Of a DNA stretch of 38,088 nucleotides, positions 1 through 8,347 are shown in pieces. Origin of the DNA: an uncultured Mucilaginibacter sp. (GTDB taxonomy: Bacteria > Bacteroidota > Bacteroidia > Sphingobacteriales > Sphingobacteriaceae). The notes under the pieces were generated by a model. That model was not told the origin of the DNA. It did not search any database and was given only the letters and a program-made list of their open reading frames with translations. Positions within the stretch are counted from its first letter, which is position 1. Every line of letters starts with the position of its first letter. The stretch spans positions 1 through 38,088 of the forward strand of contig CAIWRU010000151.1 of the NCBI GenBank assembly GCA_903915155.1, given 5' to 3'. The translations under genes were made by a program, and so were the position numbers.

Positions 1-1386
1 ATTTTTGGTGAGGAGAATTTTTTAAATAATGTTTCTGTAAAAATGAAACAAACCGCTGGTGCAAGTGGTGGTGGAGAGGATAAAAAATTAAAAAAGAACA
101 TTGAGTATGTTTTAATTTACACTAAAAACAATGAATCAATTAATGGTTTTAAGAAATTTAGCGATGTGTTTGATGAAGAAGACCTATTTGAGGCTATACA
201 AACAATGGAAGATAATGATGTTAGTTGGAAGTATACAAGAGTCATTTCTGGATTAGAAAATAGAATCTTTGTTAAAGATATCACAGATGGTTCTGGCGAA
301 ACTATGAAATTGTATGAGCACACTAATGTAATTGTAAAACCCATTAAAGATGTAGCAAGGTTTGAAAATATTACCGTTGAAGATGTTTACAGAAAGTATT
401 TTGATAAGATATTTCGAGATACCAACTCACAAAGTTCAATACGAACAAGAGTATTGGAATCAGCAGAAGATTTAGGGGAGTATGTTTCAATTGACTATGT
501 TCCTCGTTCAGGAAAAAATAAAAATAAATCAACCACTGTTTATTACAAAGGCAATAATCGTGACCAAATCGCTTGGCTAAGTGACATTGTTGTGAAAAAA
601 GAAAACAAACTAATTAAAATGGAAAAACTGGGCACTTATTGGGATGGTTTTCCACTTAATAATCTAACAAAAGAAGGGGATGTCAAATTTTCCAATGGTA
701 AAAAGCCATTATTACTCATTAAAAGAATTATCGAATTAGTTGGTGATGATGATATGACTGTCCTCGATTTCTTCGCAGGATCAGGCACTACTGGACACGC
801 TGTTATGCAACTTAATGCCGACGTTGGTGGAAACCGTAAATTTATTATGTGTCAAATAGATGAACCAATTGACCCTGTAAAGAAGAAAGATACTTACGAC
901 TTCTGCATAGCAAATAATTTACCCCCAGTAATCTCAAGCATTACAGTTGAACGATTAAATCGCGCAGGTGAACAAATTGCTAAAGAAATAGAAGCGGAAA
1001 ACAGCAAAAAAGGATTTTTTGAAGAAGATAAGAAACAAGTTCCTGATATTGGTTATAAAGTGTTTGATAGTATAGATGCACAGCAGCTGCAGGTTAATGA
1101 AAATGCACAAATTTCAATTAGCTTAAATAACCTTGATGCCGTAAGCCGCATTTATAATATGATATTTACCATAGGCTTGGATGAGCCAACGCAAGTACCG
1201 GAGGTGGTTGTTGAAGATTGCATTTACAAAATTGGTAATAACTATTACATAACCAATAGCGAAAAAATCACCCCTGATGATTATGCAAACGCGATAAAAA
1301 GCGGCAAAGTATTTATTGACGGTTGGACAGCCAGTTTGAACGGAACATTGCAAAATTATAAAGAAGACGTGAAAATTGTGTTTTAA
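1..1386 (+). CDS. Type III-like site-specific DNA methyltransferase (Mod), C-terminal part
   Basis: The frame is open from base 1, so the start lies outside the window; an internal ATG at 43 is not the real start. The visible part (about 461 residues) has the Mod-type segment EYVLIYTKN and then, around residue 258, the S-adenosylmethionine-binding motif DFFAGSGTTGHAV. In beta-class N4/N6 methylases the catalytic DPPY motif precedes this motif, so it should lie just left of the window. The C-terminal tail (GYKVFDSIDA onward) resembles the end of type III Mod subunits, which methylate adenine and specify the target of the restriction complex. No res (helicase/nuclease) gene follows, so Res is either upstream or missing. 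The first kilobase is clearly AT-richer than the bulk of the window, consistent with horizontal acquisition. Family assignment is confident; the type III versus orphan question is open. Confidence 0.85.
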   Translation: MFGEENFLNNVSVKMKQTAGASGGGEDKKLKKNIEYVLIYTKNNESINGFKKFSDVFDEEDLFEAIQTMEDNDVSWKYTRVISGLENRIFVKDITDGSGETMKLYEHTNVIVKPIKDVARFENITVEDVYRKYFDKIFRDTNSQSSIRTRVLESAEDLGEYVSIDYVPRSGKNKNKSTTVYYKGNNRDQIAWLSDIVVKKENKLIKMEKLGTYWDGFPLNNLTKEGDVKFSNGKKPLLLIKRIIELVGDDDMTVLDFFAGSGTTGHAVMQLNADVGGNRKFIMCQIDEPIDPVKKKDTYDFCIANNLPPVISSITVERLNRAGEQIAKEIEAENSKKGFFEEDKKQVPDIGYKVFDSIDAQQLQVNENAQISISLNNLDAVSRIYNMIFTIGLDEPTQVPEVVVEDCIYKIGNNYYITNSEKITPDDYANAIKSGKVFIDGWTASLNGTLQNYKEDVKIVF

Positions 1387-1553
1387 ATAAGCGGCCAAGT
1401 AATAATTCCTATTCATCGTATTATCTCGAAAAGGCTGGGGCATTGGGTAATCAATGAAATCCGAATAGTATTTTACAGTACGTTTCTGTGGTTCGCCTTA
1501 ATCACGGGACGTCTCTAATATATAATGTTCAGTTATCCTTTATTGGTGACATA

Positions 1554-1690
1554 ATGATATGCAATAAATTTTTAGATTATAGGTATAAAGAATTGTAAAA
1601 AAAGCTTTACATGCATTAATTATCAATGATACGATTACTTATAAAGATACATATAGCAGTAATGCGATTTTTCATCACAATACTGATTCA
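1554..1690 (+). other. Probable lost 5' coding part of the NTF2-like gene at 1691
   Basis: The frame of the gene at 1691 stays open upstream to a stop at 1586-1588 and reads protein-like sequence (ALHALIINDTITYKDTYSSN) with no ATG, GTG or TTG. In a neighbouring frame an ATG at 1554 reads MICNKFLDYRYKEL and then hits a TAA at 1596, just before an A7 run. A one-base frameshift near 1594-1600 would join the two. This is inference from reading frames only. Confidence 0.4.
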
Positions 1691-1969
1691 ATGAATTTAT
1701 CGCAAAATATGGCAATGATTAAGGCACAATTTGATAGCAAAATTGAAATGAAAATATTCGGGGTTCCTGAGATCTGGGAATTAGTTAATAATAATCCAGA
1801 TAAGAATGGAATTAATCATTATGTCTTATCGTTTATTGATTTTCAACTAACAAAAGGCGGTAGAAGTATTAAATTAAGTATTTCTTTTTGCGATTTAATT
1901 AAAGATGGAAAACAAGTTGAAGAATATTTGATTTATGATAAATCAAGTATTGCAGAATTAATGAAATAA
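1691..1969 (+). CDS. NTF2/SnoaL-like small protein, probably 5'-broken
   Basis: The 92-residue reading frame from the first ATG probably represents only the C-terminal two thirds of the domain, because coding-like sequence continues upstream without a start. Its end, DGKQVEEYLIYDKSSIAELMK, parallels the end of the next gene (DGKVLEEWDVYDTAPFTDLMK), so the two are diverged relatives arranged in tandem, 30 bp apart. The pattern of aromatic residues and the terminal strand followed by a short helix recall the NTF2/SnoaL fold, which serves as a ligand-binding or enzymatic cone-shaped barrel. No function can be assigned. It could be a pseudogene or could use a non-standard start such as ATT at 1592. 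Confidence 0.5.
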   Translation: MNLSQNMAMIKAQFDSKIEMKIFGVPEIWELVNNNPDKNGINHYVLSFIDFQLTKGGRSIKLSISFCDLIKDGKQVEEYLIYDKSSIAELMK

Positions 1970-1999
1970 TTGAAATATTAATTTACAATAAAAAAAATT

Positions 2000-2509
2000 A
2001 TGAAAAAGACAATTTTAATTGCAATTACAGCTGTATCATTATTTGCCTGTAAATCTGAAACTAAAGAAAGTACAAACATTGTTAACCCTGATCAATATGG
2101 GTATACTATCATTAAGTCTGCTAATATTGATATTGTCAAAGAAATTAATGTTGATCTTACAAATTATGATTTTGTAAAGCTCAGGTCTCATTACTTAGAT
2201 AGCACTAAAGTTCATGACAATTTTAATATTCAACAAATAGATGTGAATCTTGCAACTTTTATTCCAATGAAAAATGCTGGTATAAAATTTTCAATTGAAG
2301 GGGAACCCATGTTGTTTGAAATAATTGAAAAGCCAGATCCTAAAACAGGGTATACTAATTATGTTGATACTTATTATATTCTAGGGGTGACTAAAAATGG
2401 TAAAAAAAACCTATCAAAATTGAATCAAATATTTGCGATGAAAGACGGGAAAGTTCTTGAAGAATGGGATGTTTATGATACAGCTCCTTTTACCGACCTG
2501 ATGAAATAG
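2000..2509 (+). CDS. NTF2/SnoaL-like lipoprotein
   Basis: The protein has 169 residues. The N-terminus MKKTILIAITAVSLFACKSE is a lipoprotein signal with lipobox LFAC (Cys17), so the mature protein should be membrane anchored in the periplasm or at the outer membrane. The body is beta-rich and ends in MKDGKVLEEWDVYDTAPF, a motif common at the last strand of SnoaL-like domains. It lies 30 bp after the shorter relative at 1691 and shares its C-terminal pattern, so the pair may have arisen by duplication, with export gained by one copy. Codon use is AT-rich like the rest of 1-2520. Substrate unknown. Confidence 0.7.
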   Translation: MKKTILIAITAVSLFACKSETKESTNIVNPDQYGYTIIKSANIDIVKEINVDLTNYDFVKLRSHYLDSTKVHDNFNIQQIDVNLATFIPMKNAGIKFSIEGEPMLFEIIEKPDPKTGYTNYVDTYYILGVTKNGKKNLSKLNQIFAMKDGKVLEEWDVYDTAPFTDLMK

Positions 2510-2657
2510 TTGATTTTTTAATTTAAAACGTAGCAATTAAATAATTAACAAGTGTTGAACATACCTATTGAGTTAAAGGCCTTTCTATATGGCTTTTAAA
2601 TTGTTATAACTACCAATAGTACTTATATTTAGCTCGAATTTATCTCCTATCGTAAAT

Positions 2658-4700
2658 ATGCCTTATACCTGGTCGCGCTTTCTTTTATTTGTTTTTGCTG
2701 CCATATTTATTCCTGTTGTGCTTCTTTTTTCGTCATGTGTACAAAAAAGCGCCAAAACAAATAATGCGTTAAAGCTGAAACTCGAAGCGGTAGACAGCCT
2801 TTTTTTAGCAGGCGATACTTACCAGGCAAATAGCTTACTTAAAAATTTCCGCAATCAACTGGATAAGAAAAGTCCGCTGCTTAGCTCCTATTATACCATC
2901 ATGTCAGCGGATTTCATGACTGATCCTACCGAAAAGAATATTTATGCCGATAGTGCCCTTGCCTTTTTTACCAACGAAGCAAGTATAAAAGAATACCCCG
3001 ATGAATATTTCAACGCCTTGTTAACTAAAGGTGATGCCTGTTTTAGAGCAGGCAAGTATGTTTCAGCACTCAATTACTATTTCGAAAGTAAAAAGATATT
3101 GTCGCTGGGTATTTGCGACGATGGCGAACTTGCCGGAAAAATGGCCATGATATATTATAGCCAGGAAAATTACCTGCTCGCCAGTAAGTTTTGGGTTGAA
3201 AGCTATCAGAGTTTGGGTTCGTGCGCTAAGAATATGACTGAACAGAAAATGTTCTTTCTGAAACAGGGCGCACTTGACAATGCCGGCTTTGCCTACGAAA
3301 AGGCGGGAATGACCGACAGTGCCAATTACTATTACCTAAAAGACCTAAGCCTGATAAATGAAACTGACACCGATAGCCTTATCGATCAAAAGTCGATCAA
3401 CGTGGCGCGTGCTGTATTATATGATAATCTTGGCGGTTTAAATCTTGCCAACGGAAACCTTGCGAAAGCGCAAGATTATATTACTAAAAGCCTTGCACTT
3501 TTCCCGGCAACAGATATTGATGGTTCACGCATACCGCCCCTAATTAAATTAGCCGAACTAAAATTGCGGGTGGGCGATAATGCCGGTGCCGCGGATGCTT
3601 TCCAACAAAGCCGTCAGTTACTCAATCGCTATTACAGGGATAATGCACAATCGCTCATCAACTGGAATAAATTATATGCCGATTATCTTTTTAAAACAAA
3701 CCATACCGCCGATGCTTATCGGTATAAAGAAAAATATATAAAGCTGAAAGATTCGGTAAATAATAGCATGTCTGAATTATACCGGCTTGATGTAGTTCGC
3801 GAACTTGATGGCATACAACAAAAGCAAACCCTTGTCGACTTTGAGCAGAAAGACAAATTGCGTATAGCTTATCTTTTAGGCATAATCATATTTATTGTAC
3901 TGTTTACTGTAATAATTATACTCATTTACCGTAACCTTAAAAAAACCAAAAAGAACCACGCGCTGGTAACGTTGCAGAATGAGCATATGCAGCAAACCGT
4001 TGCCGAACTGGAGCGCGTAAACCAAAACTACATACGCATAATGCGTGTAATGGCCCATGACCTAAGAAACCCACTATCAGGCATTACCGGCCTTGCTGCG
4101 GTTATGATGGAAGATGAGGATTTTAATGATGAGAATAAAAGTATGCTCAGGCTTATTGAAACAACCGGTCTCCATTCAATGGAAATGATAAATGAGCTGC
4201 TTAAAACAGGTTTGGCCGATGAAAACGAGAAACTTGAAAAACAAAAAATCGATCTGCGTTCGCTGCTTTATGATTCAGTTGAGTTATTACAATTCAAAGC
4301 TGCCGATAAACAGCAGCAGATATTATTCAATAGTGATGACTCACCCATTATAGGCGAGGTTAACCATGAAAAAATATGGCGGGTAATAAATAACCTGATA
4401 GTAAACGCCATAAAGTTCAGTCATATCGGGGGTATTATAAAGGTTGGTATAAGGCACAACAATAAGCACATACTTATCTCAGTTGCCGATAATGGCATAG
4501 GCATACCTGCCGACCAAAAAGAATCCGTTTTTGAAATGTTTACTCCGGCCAAAAAAGTTGGCACCGATGGCGAGCAGCCGTTTGGTTTAGGATTATCAAT
4601 ATCCAAAAAAATAATCGAAATGCACCACGGCCGTATATGGTTTGTGAGTAATGTAGAAATAGGCACCACATTTTATATCGAACTGCCCTACAGCGCATAA
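2658..4700 (+). CDS. TPR-containing sensor histidine kinase, lipoprotein-like N-terminus
   Basis: The protein has 680 residues. An N-terminal hydrophobic segment ends in FSSC (Cys27), resembling a lipobox. Residues about 35-390 are helical TPR-like repeats, expected outside the cytoplasm. A single transmembrane segment lies at about 402-424, followed by a coiled-coil linker. The kinase core is complete: H box MAHDLRNPLSG with phospho-acceptor His467, N box INNLIVNAIKFS, G1 DNGIGIP, and G2 FGLGLSISKKI. It should autophosphorylate on His467 in response to a periplasmic cue and pass phosphate to a response regulator. No receiver domain is fused and no regulator gene is adjacent, so the partner is encoded elsewhere. 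GC content rises here relative to 1-2520, suggesting the core chromosome begins at this gene. The signal sensed is not predictable. Confidence 0.9.
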   Translation: MPYTWSRFLLFVFAAIFIPVVLLFSSCVQKSAKTNNALKLKLEAVDSLFLAGDTYQANSLLKNFRNQLDKKSPLLSSYYTIMSADFMTDPTEKNIYADSALAFFTNEASIKEYPDEYFNALLTKGDACFRAGKYVSALNYYFESKKILSLGICDDGELAGKMAMIYYSQENYLLASKFWVESYQSLGSCAKNMTEQKMFFLKQGALDNAGFAYEKAGMTDSANYYYLKDLSLINETDTDSLIDQKSINVARAVLYDNLGGLNLANGNLAKAQDYITKSLALFPATDIDGSRIPPLIKLAELKLRVGDNAGAADAFQQSRQLLNRYYRDNAQSLINWNKLYADYLFKTNHTADAYRYKEKYIKLKDSVNNSMSELYRLDVVRELDGIQQKQTLVDFEQKDKLRIAYLLGIIIFIVLFTVIIILIYRNLKKTKKNHALVTLQNEHMQQTVAELERVNQNYIRIMRVMAHDLRNPLSGITGLAAVMMEDEDFNDENKSMLRLIETTGLHSMEMINELLKTGLADENEKLEKQKIDLRSLLYDSVELLQFKAADKQQQILFNSDDSPIIGEVNHEKIWRVINNLIVNAIKFSHIGGIIKVGIRHNNKHILISVADNGIGIPADQKESVFEMFTPAKKVGTDGEQPFGLGLSISKKIIEMHHGRIWFVSNVEIGTTFYIELPYSA

Positions 4701-4711
4701 CTCCCCAAAAA

Positions 4712-5031
4712 AGAGGCTGTATCCTAAGTGTATTTTGCAAAAACAGGTCAAAATATTATTTGGCTCTGTGCTCTCCATGTTCCTTTCTTTGTGTTCTCCT
4801 GTGGTAAAACCAACCACCGTTCACGCATTATAGGGTTAACATAAGTTAACACAATTTCAAATAATTAAGAGTTAAAATACTGATTATAAATATTTTAAGA
4901 AAAAATCGAGTTAACCCAAAAAATACCGTTTTTTTGCTATAAAATTGTACGGAGCGACATAAAGAACACTATCGGCCAAATTTTATTCTGTTGTCCCTAA
5001 CTGGATTTTACTTATAATACATACAGCCTCT
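4712..5031. repeat. 11-bp perfect inverted repeat bounding a 320-bp segment
   Basis: AGAGGCTGTAT at 4712-4722 is exactly inverted at 5021-5031 (ATACAGCCTCT). It is either the terminal inverted repeat of a small non-autonomous element, or the two arms of an original bidirectional terminator split by inserted DNA; the intact terminator at 36130-36168 uses the same AAAAAAGAGGCTG word. No transposase lies inside. Confidence 0.4.
4762..4805 (-). repeat. Purine-rich intergenic word repeat
   Basis: On the minus strand this reads as imperfect iterations of GAACACAAAG / GGAGAGCACAGAG-like words, a style of low-complexity intergenic element seen in many bacterial genomes. Only one short copy is present here and no coding role is supported. 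Confidence 0.3.
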
Positions 5032-5071
5032 CCCATTTTACCTGTATAATTTTTCAAAAACTAATCTCTAA

Positions 5072-8000
5072 TCACTGATCTCTAATTCCTGACCTTGCCC
5101 TGTCGGCTTTGTTTTGCTCATGGGCATGGGCAATATCATATTCCAGTTCAGGGTCTATGTTTTGCGCCTCTGCCCTGCGTGCTTTTTCTAACAGGTCGTC
5201 GCGGTGCGCTTTTAACCAATCCAGTTGCTTCTTACCGTATGATATGCGTGTAAATATCACAAACAGCACAGGCACCACAAATATCGAGATGGTTGATGAA
5301 GCGATCATCCCACCAAGCACCGTCCAACCGATGGTATTTCTTGATGCGCCGCCTGCTCCCGTTGCCAGGGCAAGTGGTAACACACCCAATATAAATGCCA
5401 TCGATGTCATGATAATAGGCCGCAAACGTAAACGTACCGCTTCAAGGGTCGATTGTAAAAGAGGCTCGCCCTGGTCTACCCTAATCTTGGCAAACTCAAC
5501 TATCAGGATGGCGTTTTTAGCCGACAACCCGATCAAGGTTATAAGCCCTATTTGCGCGTAAACATTATTGGTAAGCGAAGAATTTAAGGTAAGTGCAACA
5601 ATAGCGCCAAATGCACTGATAGGCACCGCCAGCATAACCGAAAAAGGCACCGACCAGCTTTCGTACAGAGCAGCTAGAAACAGGAACACAAACACAATAG
5701 AAAACATGAATATATAAATAGTAAGCGACCCAGCCTGCAACTCCTGGTAGCTAAGCCCCGAAAATTCATATGTATAACCCCTTGGTAGTGATTTTGCGGC
5801 CTCCTTTAATGCGTCAATAGATTGTCCGCTGCTATAGCCTTCAGGTATAGAACCATCAACTTCAGCCGAACGGAATATATTAAAGTGGGATATCAGCGGG
5901 GCCGCCGCTGTAGGTTTATAACTGATAACCGTACTCAACGGAACCATTTGGCCCTTTTGGTTGCGCACATAATATTTATCCATGTTTGCAACCAAGGCCC
6001 TATATGCAGTATCAGCCTGTATAACAACATGGCATGTTCTGTTATATAAAGTAAAGTTGTTTACAAACAAACTACCCATGTATGCCTGCATAGTCGAAAA
6101 AACATCGGAGATATTTATACCCAGTTTCTCACATTTTTCCCTGTCGACAGAAAGTTCATAACTCGGCGTATGTGCCGAAAAATAGCTGAATGCCGTTGAA
6201 GATGCCGGTATTTTTTGAGCCACAGCAACAAACTTATGTACAGCTTTTTCAAAGGCATGTATATCATCGGTCGAGTTCCCTTGTTCTATTTGCATACTAA
6301 AGCCCGCTGCTATACCTATACCGCGTATAGGCGGCGGCTGTATAACCACAACGCTGGCATTCTTTATACCTGCCTTAGCAAACTTTTTTCTCATTACATC
6401 CATTATGCCGGGCACCATCGTTTGCGGTGTGGTACGCTCATCCCAGGGCTTAAGCATCAGGAACATTGAGCCGCTGTTTGAGCTTGCGCCCCCGCTCAGT
6501 ATATTAAAACCCGAACTGGCGGCGTAATGCAAAACACCATCGGTTGAACCCACTATCTTCATCAGCTTTTCCATCACCGCTACGGATTGTGCGGTCGATG
6601 ATGCATCGGGCAGTTGGTAGGTTACAAAAAGCCGTCCCCCATCTTCCGAAGGAACGAAGCCCGATGGTTTGCTTTTAAACAACAAATAAGTACCTACACA
6701 AATGCACAGCAATATGATTACCACAAACTTGGCATACTTAATGCAGTACCTTACACCATTTGCATATTTTACCGTAACCCTGTCAAACCAACCATTAAAC
6801 CAGTTGAAAAATTTGTCCATCCAATTGGCTTTCTCATGGTGCGACGACCTTAGCAGTAAGGTACAAAGTGCCGGTGTTAGTGATAATGCTACAAACGCCG
6901 ATATAATAACCGAAATAGCAATAGTTATGGCAAATTGCTGGTACAACCGACCCACTATACCCGGAATAAAGCCTACCGGCACAAATACCGAAGCCAAAAT
7001 AAGGGCTATGGCTATTACAGGCGCCGAAATTTCTTTCATGGCCTGGTAAGTCGCCTCTTTGGGCGACATGTGCTGCTCATCAATATAATGCTGCACCGCC
7101 TCGACGACAATAATGGCGTCATCAACCACAATACCTATAGCCAGCACAAAACCAAACATGGTTAAGGTATTTATAGTAAAGCCTAACGGGATGAAAAATA
7201 TAAACGTACCCAATATGGATACCGGGATGGCTACTATAGGGATAATTGTTGAGCGCCAGTTTTGCAGGAACAGGAATACCACAACCGCGACAAGGCCAAG
7301 CGCCTTTAATAAGGTGCCCAGCACTTCCTCCATTGAAACCTTGATGATGGTTACTGATTCATAAGGTATAGTATAATCTATATCCGCAGGGAATGATTTT
7401 TTAAGAATAGCCAACTCTTTGTAAATATTATCGGCTGTTTGTAACGCATTGGCACCGGGAGATTGATATACCTGCAACAAAGAGGCGCGGTGTCCATCCA
7501 CAAAGGAGTTGCTCGCGAAAGTGAATTTCCCCAGCTCGACCCTTGCAATATCTTTCAGGTACACCATTTGCCCGGTGGCAGGGTTCGTTTTTACTATAAT
7601 TTTCTCGTAATCCGAAGCCTTGCTTAGCATGCCCTTTACCAGTATGCCTGTTTCGAATGATTGGCTTGACGGCTGTGGTGGTGAACCTACCGATCCGGCG
7701 GCCACATATACGTTTTGGGCGTTCAGAGCCGCGCTAACATCAGCCGGTGTAAGGCTGTATGATGCCATTTTATCCGGGTTCATCCATATACGCATACTGA
7801 ACTGATCGGCGCGAGCGCTTACATCTCCCACACCCGCAACACGCAATATCGCATCCTGAATGTAAGTACTTGTATAATTGTCAATAAAAGTAATATTATG
7901 TGTCCCTTTTGGTGAATAAAGGGCTATCAGCAATAATTGGTCGGGGTTACTGGCACGTATATTAACCCCCAATTTACTTACAACCGCAGGCAAAGCAGGC

Positions 8001-8347
8001 CCGGCTATACCTACCCTGTTTTGCACGTTAAGGGCAGCTATATGCACATTGGTACCCACATCAAAAGTCACCCTTACGCTAACGCCGCCGCTGTTAGTAC
8101 TACTGCTTTGCATGTACTCCATGCCGGGCGTTCCGTTTACCTGCTCTTCAATCGGCGTAGCAACTGTTTGTTCAACTGTTTCAGCATCTGCTCCTGTATA
8201 TGAAGCTGATACAGAAACACTTGGTGGCGATATATCAGGGTATTGGTCAACCGCCAGGTTATCAAGGCAGATAAGCCCGGCAATTACTAATACCAGCGAT
8301 ATAACTATTGCAGTTACCGGTCTTTTGATAAATGTATTCGCTATCAT
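5072..8347 (-). CDS. RND multidrug efflux permease, second of tandem pair
   Basis: The protein has 1091 residues, of the AcrB/MexB-like HAE1 family: an inner-membrane trimer exporting drugs or other amphiphiles with proton influx. The N-terminus MIANTFIKRPVTAIVIS is the usual first transmembrane helix; the periplasmic signature ATPIEEQVNGTPGMEYM follows. The proton-relay aspartates are Asp409-Asp410 in GIVVDDAIIVVEA, and the relay lysine is Lys944 in LSAKNAILIVEFAK, so it should be an active transporter. Its ATG overlaps the stop of the upstream paralogue as ATGA, indicating translational coupling. Identity to that paralogue is high along the whole length, with divergence concentrated in periplasmic porter segments. 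It is the last gene of the efflux operon. Substrate is unknown. Confidence 0.95.
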   Translation of the reverse strand: MIANTFIKRPVTAIVISLVLVIAGLICLDNLAVDQYPDISPPSVSVSASYTGADAETVEQTVATPIEEQVNGTPGMEYMQSSSTNSGGVSVRVTFDVGTNVHIAALNVQNRVGIAGPALPAVVSKLGVNIRASNPDQLLLIALYSPKGTHNITFIDNYTSTYIQDAILRVAGVGDVSARADQFSMRIWMNPDKMASYSLTPADVSAALNAQNVYVAAGSVGSPPQPSSQSFETGILVKGMLSKASDYEKIIVKTNPATGQMVYLKDIARVELGKFTFASNSFVDGHRASLLQVYQSPGANALQTADNIYKELAILKKSFPADIDYTIPYESVTIIKVSMEEVLGTLLKALGLVAVVVFLFLQNWRSTIIPIVAIPVSILGTFIFFIPLGFTINTLTMFGFVLAIGIVVDDAIIVVEAVQHYIDEQHMSPKEATYQAMKEISAPVIAIALILASVFVPVGFIPGIVGRLYQQFAITIAISVIISAFVALSLTPALCTLLLRSSHHEKANWMDKFFNWFNGWFDRVTVKYANGVRYCIKYAKFVVIILLCICVGTYLLFKSKPSGFVPSEDGGRLFVTYQLPDASSTAQSVAVMEKLMKIVGSTDGVLHYAASSGFNILSGGASSNSGSMFLMLKPWDERTTPQTMVPGIMDVMRKKFAKAGIKNASVVVIQPPPIRGIGIAAGFSMQIEQGNSTDDIHAFEKAVHKFVAVAQKIPASSTAFSYFSAHTPSYELSVDREKCEKLGINISDVFSTMQAYMGSLFVNNFTLYNRTCHVVIQADTAYRALVANMDKYYVRNQKGQMVPLSTVISYKPTAAAPLISHFNIFRSAEVDGSIPEGYSSGQSIDALKEAAKSLPRGYTYEFSGLSYQELQAGSLTIYIFMFSIVFVFLFLAALYESWSVPFSVMLAVPISAFGAIVALTLNSSLTNNVYAQIGLITLIGLSAKNAILIVEFAKIRVDQGEPLLQSTLEAVRLRLRPIIMTSMAFILGVLPLALATGAGGASRNTIGWTVLGGMIASSTISIFVVPVLFVIFTRISYGKKQLDWLKAHRDDLLEKARRAEAQNIDPELEYDIAHAHEQNKADRARSGIRDQ

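Larger units (their letters stand above)
4701..5071. other. 371-bp noncoding gap between convergent genes
   Basis: No convincing gene is present. It lies between the end of the kinase gene (plus strand) and the end of the second RND gene (minus strand). It contains a separated inverted repeat (4712-4722 and 5021-5031) and a purine/pyrimidine-biased segment at 4762-4805. The short frames crossing it show no protein-like composition. Confidence 0.7.

Noticed and set aside
4596..4817. Short minus-strand frames over the kinase 3' end and gap
   Set aside because: They are antisense to the kinase catalytic domain and run into a low-complexity repeat; no family features.
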